A DNA stretch of 64,000 nt from an uncultured Pelagibacteraceae bacterium (GCA_902547535.1 CACCOB010000001.1:248001-312000); one strand, 5' to 3'. Shown: positions 52,912 to 62,858, counted from the first letter of the stretch. A program made the numbers and translations. The notes: a model not told the origin generated them from the letters alone.

Positions 52912-54351
52912 ATGAAGCTAAATTTAAATTTTATAACAAAATTAAGTAAAGCAAGTAAACATGTAGAGGTAATTTTCCTAAATAAAAAAAAATTTAAAAG
53001 TAATTATCTCAAAACCTTAAGTAAAACTGTATTTTTAAGCAAGCTTTTTCAAGAGCAAAATTTTTTAAAAAAAGAATTTAAGAATAAAGATTATATCTTT
53101 GTGAATTGTACAAACTCAAAAAACTCCTTGGACTTTGAGAAATTAGGTTCAAAGCTTTATATATTTTTAAAATATAATAAAGTTGAAAATTCGTTTATAA
53201 ATGAAAATAGCAATTTTTTAACGAGTATACAGTTAGAAAAAATCTTACATGGATTACAACTTAAATCTTACAACTTTGATATTTATAAGACTGATAAGAA
53301 AAAGGAAGATTTCATTATTAATCTAACAATAGTTGGAGCAAATACTAAAAAAACTAACTTATTAAGAAATAAGTTAAATGCGCTTTTAAAAGGAGTGTTT
53401 CTTGCAAGAGACTTAGTTTCTGAGCCCGGAAATGTTTTGCATCCAGATGAGTATGCTAAGAGAATTGCTAAACTAAGGAAAATTGGATTAAAAGTAACTG
53501 TCTTTGATCAAAAAAAATTAAAAAAATTAGGCTTTAATGCCCTTCTAGGTGTAGGACAAGGAAGCATTCGAGGTTCATATCTAGTGACTATGGAGTGGAA
53601 AGGTAATAAAAATAAATCAAAACCATTGGCCTTTGTTGGAAAAGGTGTTTGCTTTGATACTGGGGGAATTTCATTAAAGCCTGCAAAATTTATGGAAGAC
53701 ATGACATACGATATGGCTGGCTCAGCAACAGTAGTTGGCCTTATGAAAACACTTGCCTTAAGAAAATCAAAAATTAATGCAGTTGGAGTTGTAGGTTTGG
53801 TAGAAAATATGCCAGGGAGCAATGCTCAAAGACCAGGGGATATAGTAAAATCATACAGTGGGCAAACAATTGAAGTTTTAAACACTGATGCAGAAGGAAG
53901 ATTAGTATTAGCAGATGCATTAACTTATACAGAAGAAAAATTTAAACCTAGCTTAATTGTCGACTTGGCAACATTAACAGGTGCGATCATTGTTGCATTA
54001 GGATCTGAGTATGCTGGTTTATGGTCTAATTCAGAAAAATTATCCAAACAATTATTAGATGCAGGAGAACAAGTAGAGGAAAAATTATGGAAAATGCCTT
54101 TACATGAAAATTATAATAAATTAATGAATTCAAAAAATGCTGATATGCAAAATATTAATTATGTCGGGGGAGCTGGATCAACGACAGCTGCACAATTTTT
54201 ACAAAGATTTATAATAAATAAAACATCTTGGGCACACTTAGATATAGCCGGCATGGCTTTTTCAAAGTATGCTGGAGCATTAAATTCTGGTGGTGCAACA
54301 GGGTATGGAGTAAGATTATTAAATAAATTTATAGAGGAAAATTATGAGTGA
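52912..54351 (+). CDS. pepA: Leucyl aminopeptidase
   Basis: Two-metal cytosolic M17 aminopeptidase (479 residues). The C-terminal catalytic domain contains GKGVCFDTGGISLKPA near residue 243, DMTYDMAGSATV near 263 and the signature NTDAEGRLVLADAL near 324, with metal ligands Lys, Asp and Glu visible. The N-terminal domain is divergent and Lys-rich, as is common in AT-rich genomes. It overlaps ndk by 8 bp. Confidence 0.96.
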   Translation: MKLNLNFITKLSKASKHVEVIFLNKKKFKSNYLKTLSKTVFLSKLFQEQNFLKKEFKNKDYIFVNCTNSKNSLDFEKLGSKLYIFLKYNKVENSFINENSNFLTSIQLEKILHGLQLKSYNFDIYKTDKKKEDFIINLTIVGANTKKTNLLRNKLNALLKGVFLARDLVSEPGNVLHPDEYAKRIAKLRKIGLKVTVFDQKKLKKLGFNALLGVGQGSIRGSYLVTMEWKGNKNKSKPLAFVGKGVCFDTGGISLKPAKFMEDMTYDMAGSATVVGLMKTLALRKSKINAVGVVGLVENMPGSNAQRPGDIVKSYSGQTIEVLNTDAEGRLVLADALTYTEEKFKPSLIVDLATLTGAIIVALGSEYAGLWSNSEKLSKQLLDAGEQVEEKLWKMPLHENYNKLMNSKNADMQNINYVGGAGSTTAAQFLQRFIINKTSWAHLDIAGMAFSKYAGALNSGGATGYGVRLLNKFIEENYE

Positions 54352-54754
54352 TATAGAACAAACACTATCAATAATTAAGCCTGATGCTGTAGAAAGAAAT
54401 CTACAAGATCAGATTAAGAGTGAATTTAAGAATAATGGATTTGAAATCTTAAAAGAAAAAAAAATTCATATTTCTAAAGAGGAAGCTGAAAAGTTTTATA
54501 AAGTTCATGAGTCCAAACCCTTTTATAGCGATTTATGCACATATTTATCTTCGGGACCAATTGTTGTAATGAACCTACAAAAAGACAATGCAGTTTTAGA
54601 AAATAGAAAATTGATGGGAGCAACCAATCCTAAAGATGCAGAAGAGGGAACACTTAGAAAAAAATATGGAATTTCAATTGACAAAAATTCTGTTCATGGA
54701 TCAGATAGTGTTGAAAATGCAAAGATAGAGCTAGACTTTTTTTTTAAAGATTAG
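54344..54754 (+). CDS. ndk: Nucleoside diphosphate kinase
   Basis: Balances nucleoside triphosphates (136 residues). It has TLSIIKPDAVERNL near the N-terminus, LMGATNPKDAEEGTLRKKYG near 89, and NSVHGSDSVENAKIE with the phosphorylated His near 118. A standard small Ndk in length. It is coupled to pepA (8 bp overlap), and its 3' end overlaps the convergent purN by 11 bp. Confidence 0.98.
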   Translation: MSDIEQTLSIIKPDAVERNLQDQIKSEFKNNGFEILKEKKIHISKEEAEKFYKVHESKPFYSDLCTYLSSGPIVVMNLQKDNAVLENRKLMGATNPKDAEEGTLRKKYGISIDKNSVHGSDSVENAKIELDFFFKD

Positions 54755-55322
54755 TTAAAAACTTATTAATAGCTTTTGGATAAATCTCGTGTTCTATTTT
54801 AAGCACTTTTTTTTCTAAACTTCTAACATTATCTGATTTCAAAATTTTCACTTTTTTTTGAAAAATAACTTTACCTGAGTCCAATTTATCTGTTACTTTG
54901 TGAATTGAAGCGCCTGCAAATTTATCTCTATTTTTAATTGCTCTTTCATGAGTATTTAATCCTTTATATTTGGGCAAAAGTGATGGGTGAATATTTAGTA
55001 TTGGCTTAGAAAATTTTTTTATAAAATTAGCCGATAATATTTTCATAAATCCAGCTAAACAAAGCAAGTCTACATTATATTTTTTTAGCAACTTAAGTGA
55101 ATTATTTTCAAAACTTGATTTGCCTCTAAGTTTAATTCCATAATTTTTTATTTTTGATCTTGATGCATATTTTAACCCCTCGGCTTTGGGGTTATTTGAA
55201 ATAACTAAAATAATTTTTATTAAAGAATTTCTTTTATTTGAATGTTTTATTAAAGATTTTAAATTACTTCCTCTTCCACTAATGAAGACAGCAATTTTTT
55301 TTTTACCAGGATATTTTTCCAC
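54744..55322 (-). CDS. purN: Phosphoribosylglycinamide formyltransferase
   Basis: Formyl-THF-dependent third step of purine synthesis (192 residues). Segments are AVFISGRGSNLKSLI near residue 11, CLAGFMKILSANFI near 87, NIHPSLLPKYKGLNTHERAI near 106 (catalytic Asn/His), and GASIHKVTDKLDSGKVI near 137 with the catalytic Asp. It starts with GTG 20 bp inside the purM end, so it is coupled to purM. Confidence 0.96.
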   Translation of the reverse strand: MEKYPGKKKIAVFISGRGSNLKSLIKHSNKRNSLIKIILVISNNPKAEGLKYASRSKIKNYGIKLRGKSSFENNSLKLLKKYNVDLLCLAGFMKILSANFIKKFSKPILNIHPSLLPKYKGLNTHERAIKNRDKFAGASIHKVTDKLDSGKVIFQKKVKILKSDNVRSLEKKVLKIEHEIYPKAINKFLTNL

Positions 55323-56325
55323 TTAATTTTACTTTTTTCGAATTTTTAATTATTTTTCCAATTATGTAAGGTTTAAATTGTTTTCCAAAATATTTACTTA
55401 TTAAATTTAATTTTTTAGGATTTACTATTAAACAAAACCCTACACCACAATTAAATGTTTTTAACATTTCTTTTTCATTTATACCCATTTTATTTAACCA
55501 TTTAAAAATTTTTAATATTTTGATTCTATTTAGATATATTTCTGCACCTAATTTTTGTGGGATTATCCTTTTAATATTATCCACTAACCCTCCTCCAGTT
55601 ATATTTGCACATCCATTAATCAAACTTTTTTCATTTAAATTTGATAATTCTTTTACATAAATCTTGGTTGGTCTAATCAATTCTTCTTTTAGAAAATTAT
55701 TTTTCTTTAAATTGATTTTCTTTTTTTTTATTAGATATCTTACTAGTGAAAAACCGTTAGAGTGTAGTCCATTTGATGGTACAGCTAAAATAAGATCATT
55801 ATTTTTAATTTTATTTTTAAGAATTTTTTTCTTTTCTACTATGCCAACAGCAAATCCTGCAATATCAAATTTACCTTTTGTATAAGTTCCTGGCATTTCT
55901 GCAGTCTCTCCACCAACCAATTTACACTCAGCAATATTACACCCTTTGACAATTCCTCTTACTAGATTTTTAAGTTTACCTAAGTTAATTTGACTTACGG
56001 ATATATAATCTAGAAATAAATACGGTTTTGCCCCTTGGACGATCAAATCATTTACACACATTGCAACAAGATCTATTCCAATAGTGTCAAATTTATTTAG
56101 ATCATTTGCAATCTCAATTTTTGTTCCAACTCCATCAGTGCTAGTAACAATGTGAGGTTCTTTTAGTTTTTTAGGAATTGGCGAGATTGCACCAAAGCCT
56201 CCTATATTCTTAAAATCACCACTTTTACTTGATTTTCTTGCTAGCGAACTTATGAACTTAATAAAACTATCTGCTTTTGGAATATTAACCCCACTCTTAC
56301 TGTATGTTAGTTTATTTAATGCCAT
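55303..56325 (-). CDS. purM: Phosphoribosylformylglycinamidine cyclo-ligase
   Basis: Forms aminoimidazole ribotide (340 residues). Visible are KPHIVTSTDGVGTKIEIA-like substrate/ATP segments (HIVTSTDGVGTK near residue 58), DLVAMCVNDLIVQGAKPYLFLDY near 85, KLVGGETAEMPGTY near 135, SNGLHSNGFSLVR near 182, and ANITGGGLVDNI near 240. It leads the purM-purN pair on the minus strand, with a start 11 bases from the divergent DUF2066 gene. Confidence 0.97.
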   Translation of the reverse strand: MALNKLTYSKSGVNIPKADSFIKFISSLARKSSKSGDFKNIGGFGAISPIPKKLKEPHIVTSTDGVGTKIEIANDLNKFDTIGIDLVAMCVNDLIVQGAKPYLFLDYISVSQINLGKLKNLVRGIVKGCNIAECKLVGGETAEMPGTYTKGKFDIAGFAVGIVEKKKILKNKIKNNDLILAVPSNGLHSNGFSLVRYLIKKKKINLKKNNFLKEELIRPTKIYVKELSNLNEKSLINGCANITGGGLVDNIKRIIPQKLGAEIYLNRIKILKIFKWLNKMGINEKEMLKTFNCGVGFCLIVNPKKLNLISKYFGKQFKPYIIGKIIKNSKKVKLSGKISW

Positions 56326-56336
56326 ATAACAAAGTT

Positions 56337-57413
56337 ATGTATTTTTTTAAAAAAAATCTATCAGGTTGTTTATATATATTTTTTATATTTTTAACCTTTA
56401 ATTTTATAGAGTTTTCCACAAATGAAGTACTTGCTAAAACTTTTGTTGTTTCAAAAATTGAAGTTGAAGAAAAATATAATCTTAATTTTAATAAACTTAA
56501 AGTTATTGATAGAGGTTTTAAAAAAGCATTTCAAGATATCTCTAAAATGATTCTTGAAAGAAAAGATCTTGACAAAATTAGAAATACACAAATAGACGAT
56601 ATTAAAAAATTAATCGAAAACTTTTCAATATTAGACGAAAAATTTATAAATCAAAAATATAAAAGTATTATTGAAGTAGAATTTAACAGAAAGAAGTTAA
56701 TTAAATTTTTAGATTCAAAAAATATAACTATTTCATTACCAAAAAAAATAGATGTTTTTTTTGTACCAGTTCTAGTTGATTTAGAAACAAATAATTTTAA
56801 TTATTTAAGTGAAAATATTTTTGCAAAAAATTGGCAAACAATTGAAAAAAATTATTTTCAAATTACTTATGTCATGCCAAACGAGGATGTAGAAGACTAT
56901 TTAAATATAAAAAATAATTTACAAGTTATTGAAAATTACAATTTCAAAAAAATATTAAAAAAATATAATTCAGAAAATTTCATAATAATGATAATTTTTA
57001 AAAGAAAAAATAATTTCAAATTTTACTCAAAAATTAATTTTGGTGATAAGTTTGAAATATTAACTAAAAATTTTAAAGATAAAAATATAGAAGATGAAAG
57101 AGACTTAAGTTCAATGATACTTAATATAAAAAACAAATATGAAGATAATTGGAAATCTATTAATAAAATGAGCCTATCTTCATCTGTTCCAATCCGATTA
57201 TCAGTAGAGTCAAATAATACAGAAAAATCATTAAAATTAGAGAATGCTTTGGGTAATTTAGATTTTGTAGATAGCTATAATATTGAAAAGTTTGATAGCA
57301 AAATGATTATATATAAAGTTTATTATAGTAGTAGTCTAAAAAGATTTTTAAAAGATATTATGTCTTATGATATTAATATTGACACTTCTTCATCTAACTG
57401 GAAAATAAAATGA
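56337..57413 (+). CDS. DUF2066-like exported protein
   Basis: A 358-residue secreted or membrane-anchored protein. The preferred ATG at 56337 gives the basic start and hydrophobic LYIFFIFLTFNFIEF signal; the ORF-track start at 56304 would overlap purM. The mature part is strand/helix mixed and very Lys/Asn-rich, with an early FVVSKIEVEEKYNLNFNK stretch. DUF2066 proteins occupy this exact place between purM and hda in many proteobacteria, which is my main support; sequence similarity is otherwise faint. It overlaps the hda-like gene by 4 bp. Confidence 0.75.
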   Translation: MYFFKKNLSGCLYIFFIFLTFNFIEFSTNEVLAKTFVVSKIEVEEKYNLNFNKLKVIDRGFKKAFQDISKMILERKDLDKIRNTQIDDIKKLIENFSILDEKFINQKYKSIIEVEFNRKKLIKFLDSKNITISLPKKIDVFFVPVLVDLETNNFNYLSENIFAKNWQTIEKNYFQITYVMPNEDVEDYLNIKNNLQVIENYNFKKILKKYNSENFIIMIIFKRKNNFKFYSKINFGDKFEILTKNFKDKNIEDERDLSSMILNIKNKYEDNWKSINKMSLSSSVPIRLSVESNNTEKSLKLENALGNLDFVDSYNIEKFDSKMIIYKVYYSSSLKRFLKDIMSYDINIDTSSSNWKIK

Positions 57414-58066
57414 GTGAATTAAACCAATTACTTCTAGACTTTGATTATAAAACTAATTTTAGTGAACATGATTTTTATTTATCGAAAAGTAATTCTAACG
57501 CATTTAATTTGATTAATAGATGGCCTGACTGGGATAAAAAAATATTAAATATATCAGGAGAAAAATTCTCAGGAAAAAGTCACCTAGCAAATATCTTTAA
57601 GTTAAAATCTAAAGCATTTTTAGTAAAGGGAAATGAGATTGATAACTCAATTTTTAAAAGTATTAAATTAAATGAATGCATAATTATTGATGATTTTGAA
57701 GAATGTAATCAGGAAGAAATACTTTATTCAATTTTTAATCTAATAGATCAGGACAACAAGTATTTGTTGATAAATTCACTAAAACCAATTAATGAAATTA
57801 AATACAAACTTCCTGATTTAACTTCAAGATCAAAAAATTGTCTTTATGCTGTAATTGAAAATCCAGATGACGAATTACTTTTTGCTATAATTTTAAAGAA
57901 TTTTTCTGATCGCCAAATTAAAATCGAAAAAAAAATAATAAACTTCATAATAAGTAGAATTGACAGATCTTATAGAAAAATTGATGAATTTATATATAAG
58001 ATTGACGAAATAAGTTTAAAAAAAAAAAAACCAATAAATTTAAAAACCATTAAAGATATTTTGTAA
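57410..58066 (+). CDS. hda: DnaA-related regulatory inactivator (Hda/HdaA-like)
   Basis: A 218-residue DnaA-homologous AAA+ protein lacking a DNA-binding domain, as in Hda/HdaA, which stimulates DnaA-ATP hydrolysis after replication starts. The N-terminus begins with a clamp-contact-like SELNQLLLDF. The Walker A reads ISGEKFSGKSHLAN (GxxxxGKS intact), Walker B is CIIIDDFEE, and the sensor region includes DLTSRSKN. It is coupled to the DUF2066 gene and followed by aspS after one base. Confidence 0.88.
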   Translation: MSELNQLLLDFDYKTNFSEHDFYLSKSNSNAFNLINRWPDWDKKILNISGEKFSGKSHLANIFKLKSKAFLVKGNEIDNSIFKSIKLNECIIIDDFEECNQEEILYSIFNLIDQDNKYLLINSLKPINEIKYKLPDLTSRSKNCLYAVIENPDDELLFAIILKNFSDRQIKIEKKIINFIISRIDRSYRKIDEFIYKIDEISLKKKKPINLKTIKDIL

Positions 58067-58067
58067 A

Positions 58068-59852
58068 TTGAATAAATATAGAACTCATAACTGCGGGGAA
58101 TTAACCAAACTACATAAAGAAAAGGAAATTTCTTTATCTGGCTGGATTAACAAAAAAAGAGACCATGGAAATCTTTTATTTATAGATTTAAGAGATAATT
58201 TTGGGATTACTCAATGCGTTATAGACAAAAGTAATGAAATTTTTAAAAAAATTGAAAAACTTTCTTTGGAGACTGTAATTAAAATTACAGGAAAGGTTAT
58301 TGAGAGATCAAATGAAACAATAAATAAAAATATTTCTACCGGGGAAATAGAAGTCAAAATTAATAATATTGATATTCTTGGTAAAACTAAAGAATTACCA
58401 ATGCCAGTTTTTTCTGATCAAGAATATGCAGAGGAAATTAGACTTCAGTATAGATTTTTAGATTTAAGAAGAAAAAAAATACATCAAAATATAATCTTAA
58501 GATCGAAAGTAATCTCATTTATTAGAAATGAGATGCAAAAACTTGGTTTTTTAGAATTTCAAACTCCCATATTAACTTCCTCTAGTCCAGAAGGTGCAAG
58601 AGATTTTCTTGTTCCAAGTAGATTAAATCCTGGAAAATTTTATGCTTTACCACAAGCTCCTCAACAATTTAAGCAACTCATAATGGTTTCTGGATTTGAC
58701 AAATATTTTCAAATTGCACCATGCTTCAGAGATGAGGATGCAAGAGCAGATAGAAGTCCCGGAGAATTTTATCAATTAGATCTTGAAATGTCTTTTGTCG
58801 AACAAGAAGATGTTTTTGATGTGATAGAAACTTTATTTTTAAAATTATTCAAAACATTTAGTAACAAAAAAATCCTTCATGAAAAATTTCCAAGAATTAC
58901 TTACGAGGATGCAATGCTTAAATATGGATCAGACAAACCCGACTTAAGAAATCCATTAGAAATTACAGATTTAACAAATATTTTTGAGCGAGAGGATGTA
59001 AAATTTGAAATATTTAACAAATTAGTTAAAAAAGGTTCAATAGTTAGAGCGCTAGTTACAAAAAATACAAAAAACAAACCTAGAAGTTTCTTTGATGGAA
59101 TTGATAAATGGGCAAAAGATCAAGGTTCTTCTGGTCTTGCATATTTTACATTAGAAAAAATAGATAATGTCAGTGCGAAAGGACCAATTGGAAAATTTTT
59201 TTCAGAAAACTCTTTGATGGAAATTATTAGTCAAACAAATGCAAATATTGGAGATACGATTTTTCTTTCTTGTGGAAAAAAAGATGATGTCGAAAAAATA
59301 TTAAGTGTTGCAAGAAATAAAATAGCTGAGGATTTAGATTTAATTGATAATGAAACATTTTCATTTTGTTGGATTGTTGATTATCCCATGTATGAGGTCG
59401 ACGAAACAACAAAAAAAATTAAATTTAGTCATAATCCTTTTTCTATGCCACAGGGAGAAATAAATAAATTAGACTTTTCTAATCCTTTAAATATTAAAGC
59501 CTATCAATATGATATTGTTTGTAACGGTATTGAGCTATCATCAGGGGCTATAAGAAACCATATTCCTGAGTTAATGTATAAATTATTTGAAATTGCTGGT
59601 TATTCAAAAAATGATGTTAATAGTAATTTTAGTGGAATGATAAATGCCTTGAGTTATGGAGCACCACCGCATGGAGGAATAGCTCCAGGTATTGATAGAA
59701 TTGTTATGCTTTTGGCAAATGAAAAAAACATAAGAGAAGTTACTATGTTCCCAATGAACCAGAATGCACAAGATCTGATGATGAATGCACCATCTGAAAT
59801 TTCAGATGATCAATTAAAAGAGTTAAATTTAACTATAAAAAAGAAAAAATAG
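58068..59852 (+). CDS. aspS: Aspartyl-tRNA synthetase
   Basis: Class II synthetase of 594 residues. The N-terminal OB-fold anticodon domain reads RTHNCGELTKLHKEKEISLSGWI, motif 2 is FRDEDARADRSPGEFYQLD near 218, motif 3 GAPPHGGIAPGIDRIVML lies near 528, and the bacterial GAD insertion lies between. This bacterial-type AspRS may charge tRNA-Asp only or also tRNA-Asn; which one cannot be read here. It uses a TTG start at 58068, one base after the hda stop. Confidence 0.97.
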   Translation: MNKYRTHNCGELTKLHKEKEISLSGWINKKRDHGNLLFIDLRDNFGITQCVIDKSNEIFKKIEKLSLETVIKITGKVIERSNETINKNISTGEIEVKINNIDILGKTKELPMPVFSDQEYAEEIRLQYRFLDLRRKKIHQNIILRSKVISFIRNEMQKLGFLEFQTPILTSSSPEGARDFLVPSRLNPGKFYALPQAPQQFKQLIMVSGFDKYFQIAPCFRDEDARADRSPGEFYQLDLEMSFVEQEDVFDVIETLFLKLFKTFSNKKILHEKFPRITYEDAMLKYGSDKPDLRNPLEITDLTNIFEREDVKFEIFNKLVKKGSIVRALVTKNTKNKPRSFFDGIDKWAKDQGSSGLAYFTLEKIDNVSAKGPIGKFFSENSLMEIISQTNANIGDTIFLSCGKKDDVEKILSVARNKIAEDLDLIDNETFSFCWIVDYPMYEVDETTKKIKFSHNPFSMPQGEINKLDFSNPLNIKAYQYDIVCNGIELSSGAIRNHIPELMYKLFEIAGYSKNDVNSNFSGMINALSYGAPPHGGIAPGIDRIVMLLANEKNIREVTMFPMNQNAQDLMMNAPSEISDDQLKELNLTIKKKK

Positions 59853-59855
59853 TTA

Positions 59856-60677
59856 TTACTTTCCTTTAAGATTTATTTTTATATCTGATAAATCTACTAA
59901 TTTCTTTTTATAATTACTTCTTACAAAACCTTTACTTGTAATGTCTTTTACTAATTTCAAGAATTGAGTTTTATCTTCGCTGTTTTCGTCTGTTACGGTT
60001 TCATCCAAGTTTTCTGATCCTCCAATAGAAGGAGTATGGGCAAGATCTTCTCTGTTTAGATATGAAATTGCTAATTCTCTAAATATATAATCTAGAATTG
60101 ATGATGCGCTTAATATTCTATCGTTACCAAATACTTTTCCTGAGGGTTCAAATTTTGTATCCACAAAGGCATTTACAAACTCATCCAATGGCACTCCATA
60201 TTGTAGTCCGAGTGAAACTGCTATTGCAAAGTTATTCATTGTAGCTTTTACAAGTTCACCTTCTTTACTAGTATCTATAAATATTTCACCTATTTTACCA
60301 TCTTCATACTCACCTGTATGCAGGTATACTTTATGATCTCCAATTGATGCTTTTTGTATATATCCTTTTCTCCTGTCTGGCATACTGAATCTTCTGCCCT
60401 TATTATCTTTAATATTTTTTGTTAATATTTCTTGGTTTATTTTAAGGTTATTTTTCTGCTCAGGTTGAGGAAGGTTTTTTTCAATAACATTTATCTTTTT
60501 GTTATCAACATTATCTAAATTTTTAGTTTTTCTGTTATCTAGTTTTACATCCAATATTTCAAATTTTCCGTCATCTCTTTTCTCAATATTTTGTATATTC
60601 TTTTCATCAATATTATCGAGATAATGCGATACTTTGAAACTACAAGTGTAGTACGTCTCTACTAAATATTTTGCCAT
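59856..60677 (-). CDS. Orphan protein resembling the C-terminal part of B12-dependent ribonucleotide reductase (NrdJ)
   Basis: A 273-residue protein in two parts. Residues 1-90 hold a [18 protein letters not shown] start with a low-complexity, Lys/Asn/Asp-rich linker. Residues 92-215 closely resemble the C-terminal region of class II reductases: [63 protein letters not shown] and [16 protein letters not shown]. The catalytic barrel with its radical and thiyl residues is absent, so this is not a reductase by itself. It could be a split subunit, like NrdJb of some pseudomonads, or a regulator. It is convergent with aspS (3 bases). Confidence 0.82.
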   Translation of the reverse strand: MAKYLVETYYTCSFKVSHYLDNIDEKNIQNIEKRDDGKFEILDVKLDNRKTKNLDNVDNKKINVIEKNLPQPEQKNNLKINQEILTKNIKDNKGRRFSMPDRRKGYIQKASIGDHKVYLHTGEYEDGKIGEIFIDTSKEGELVKATMNNFAIAVSLGLQYGVPLDEFVNAFVDTKFEPSGKVFGNDRILSASSILDYIFRELAISYLNREDLAHTPSIGGSENLDETVTDENSEDKTQFLKLVKDITSKGFVRSNYKKKLVDLSDIKINLKGK

Positions 60678-60793
60678 TTAATTTCCTTATTTATTTAAAA
60701 ATTGAATCTTAAAGATATAATGTATATAGAAATTTAAAATTTTAGTCTAATTTAATTTTTACAATTTTAAATTGAAAATAAAAATAAATTTTT

Positions 60794-61153
60794 ATGTTGA
60801 CAGTATTTAAACAAATTTTTACCTGGTGGAATCAACAGACGTTTGGAACAAGGTTGCAAATATTTTTTTCAGGAAAATTAGTAGGGGAAGATAAAAATGG
60901 AAATAAATATTATGAAAGTAAATCAGGAAGAAGATGGGTTATTTATAATGGTGAAGTTGAGGCATCAAAGATACCAAATGAATGGTATTCATGGATGCAC
61001 TACATGAATAATAAAATAGAAAATGATCATAATTTAAAAAAATATGATTGGCAGAAAGAACATTTGCCAAATCAAACAGGATCAGAAAATTCTTATCATC
61101 CAAAAAAATATAATAATGCCATTAAAAAAAAATATAAAAGCTGGAAAAATTAA
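60794..61153 (+). CDS. NADH:ubiquinone oxidoreductase subunit NDUFA12 family
   Basis: A 119-residue accessory subunit of respiratory complex I, shared by alphaproteobacteria and mitochondria. It has the family start FKQIFTWWNQQTFGTRL, LVGEDKNGNKYYESKSGRRWVIYNGEVEASKIPNEWYSWMH near residue 30, and a Lys-rich C-terminus with HLPNQTGS. It precedes the DUF2155 gene, an alphaproteobacterial pairing. Upstream (60678-60793) is a 116-base divergent AT-rich spacer with promoter-like TATAAT elements but no distinctive structure. Confidence 0.94.
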   Translation: MLTVFKQIFTWWNQQTFGTRLQIFFSGKLVGEDKNGNKYYESKSGRRWVIYNGEVEASKIPNEWYSWMHYMNNKIENDHNLKKYDWQKEHLPNQTGSENSYHPKKYNNAIKKKYKSWKN

Positions 61154-61520
61154 TTTTTTATTATTAACAGTTTTTATTGCTTTAATTATAAACAATGTAC
61201 TTGCCAATTCCATACCAAAAAGTGAGACAACTGCAGAGTTAAGTGTTCTTGATAAAGTAAGTTCAAAGAATACTAATATTCAATTAAAAGTTGGAGAAGA
61301 AGTTTTTTTTCAGAATCTAAGTATTAAGATTTTAAAGTGTTATAACTCAGAATTTGATGATGACCCAGAAGTAACGGCTTATATGCAAGTTAAGGATAAA
61401 ACAAAGAATGATAACGATAAAGTATTCGTTTTTAATGATTGGACATTTGCATCAAGTCCATCCATTAAACCATTTGACCATCCAGTTTATGATGTTTGGT
61501 TAAAAAAATGTTATAGTTAA
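61116..61520 (+). CDS. DUF2155-family exported protein
   Basis: A 134-residue exported protein. I prefer the ATG at 61116 (MPLKKNIKAGKINFLLL) over the ORF-track start at 61044, because it leaves a standard signal peptide ending near NNVLANSIPKS; it still overlaps the NDUFA12 gene by 38 bp. DUF2155 features are AELSVLDKVSSKNTNIQLKVGE, a FQNLSIKILKCYNSEFDDDPEVTAYM core, and FDHPVYDVWLKKCYS at the C-terminus with two Cys likely disulfide-linked. Role unknown. It ends 4 bp inside the convergent accC stop. Confidence 0.87.
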   Translation: MPLKKNIKAGKINFLLLTVFIALIINNVLANSIPKSETTAELSVLDKVSSKNTNIQLKVGEEVFFQNLSIKILKCYNSEFDDDPEVTAYMQVKDKTKNDNDKVFVFNDWTFASSPSIKPFDHPVYDVWLKKCYS

Positions 61521-62854
61521 ATAACTTTTTCTTTATCTAACCAGCTTACGTTGAAGTCAGATGTTATAAATTTTTTGTTATTTAGTAATATCTTATGCAA
61601 TTTTATTGTGGTAGTTATCCCATCGATTACAAACTCATCAAGTGATCTTAACATTCTTTGAATTGCTTCTTCTCTATTTCTACCATGTGTTATAACTTTA
61701 CAAACCATACTGTCATAATAGGGTGTAATTTTATATCCTTGGTATATAGATCCATCAACCCTTGTTCTAAAGCCAGATGGTTGATGGCACATACCTATTT
61801 TGCCCGGCGAAGGTTGAAAATTGTTACTCGGATCTTCAGCATTAATTCTGCACTCTATTGCATGACCTCTTGGGTTTATATCGCTTTGCTTTAAAGCTGT
61901 ATCACCTGAAAAAGCTATCCATATTTGTTCTTTTATGATGTCAATTCCTGTAACCATCTCTGTTACCGGATGTTCAACTTGCACTCTTGTATTCATCTCT
62001 AAAAAATAGAATTTTCCATCTTCGTATATAAATTCTACCGTTCCAGCTCCCTCATACCCAATTTTACTAACCATACTCACAGTCTTTTCAAAAAGATCTT
62101 TTCTAATAGTATCATCTAAAACTGGACTAGGAGTTTCCTCAATAAGTTTTTGATGTCTTCGCTGAACTGAACAATCTCTCTCATGTAAATGAACAGTTCT
62201 ATTCTTACCAGATAAAATCTGCACTTCAATATGTCTTGGATTTTGAAAGAATTTTTCAATATAAACCTCATCGTTTCCAAAAAATTTTTTTGCTTCTTGT
62301 TTAGCTGTTAAATAAAGATTTTCAAATTCTTCTTGCTTATTAACAATTTTCATTCCTTTTCCACCTCCACCACCAGAAGCCTTTATTAAAACTGGAAAAC
62401 CTATCTTTTCACATATTTTTCTTGCTTCATTAATATCTTTAATACCACCTGCTGAGCCTTCAATCACAGGAAGTCCATATTCTTTTGCAACTTTTTTAGC
62501 TTCAATTTTATCTCCCATCATTTTTATTAATTTAGATGAAGGGCCTATAAATTTTATATCATTTTCTTCTAATATTTTAGCAAACTCAAAATTTTCTGAT
62601 AAAAAACCATAACCAGGATGGACTGCTTCAGCACCTGTGAGTTCAATTGCTGACATAATTGCAGGAATATTTAAATAACTTAATGTTGGTTGATGAGGAC
62701 CTATGCAAATACTTTCATCAGCTAATCTTACGTGCATACTTTCTCTATCTACATCTGAGTGAATGGCTACTGTTGCAATACCCCACTCTTTACAGGCTCT
62801 AATTATACGTACAGCTATTTCTCCTCTATTAGCTATAAGTATTTTTTTAAACAT
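61517..62854 (-). CDS. accC: Acetyl-CoA carboxylase biotin carboxylase subunit
   Basis: ATP-grasp enzyme carboxylating biotin on AccB, committing carbon to fatty acids (445 residues). It has KILIANRGEIAVRIIRAC at the start, KASGGGGGKGMKIV near residue 160, the biotin carboxylase signature EIFFLEMNTRVQVEHPVTE-like segment (YFLEMNTRVQVEHPVTE near 284), and a NAEDPSNNFQPSPG region near 340. It follows accB by 4 bases in the usual accB-accC order. Confidence 0.98.
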   Translation of the reverse strand: MFKKILIANRGEIAVRIIRACKEWGIATVAIHSDVDRESMHVRLADESICIGPHQPTLSYLNIPAIMSAIELTGAEAVHPGYGFLSENFEFAKILEENDIKFIGPSSKLIKMMGDKIEAKKVAKEYGLPVIEGSAGGIKDINEARKICEKIGFPVLIKASGGGGGKGMKIVNKQEEFENLYLTAKQEAKKFFGNDEVYIEKFFQNPRHIEVQILSGKNRTVHLHERDCSVQRRHQKLIEETPSPVLDDTIRKDLFEKTVSMVSKIGYEGAGTVEFIYEDGKFYFLEMNTRVQVEHPVTEMVTGIDIIKEQIWIAFSGDTALKQSDINPRGHAIECRINAEDPSNNFQPSPGKIGMCHQPSGFRTRVDGSIYQGYKITPYYDSMVCKVITHGRNREEAIQRMLRSLDEFVIDGITTTIKLHKILLNNKKFITSDFNVSWLDKEKVI

Positions 62855-62858
62855 TAAT

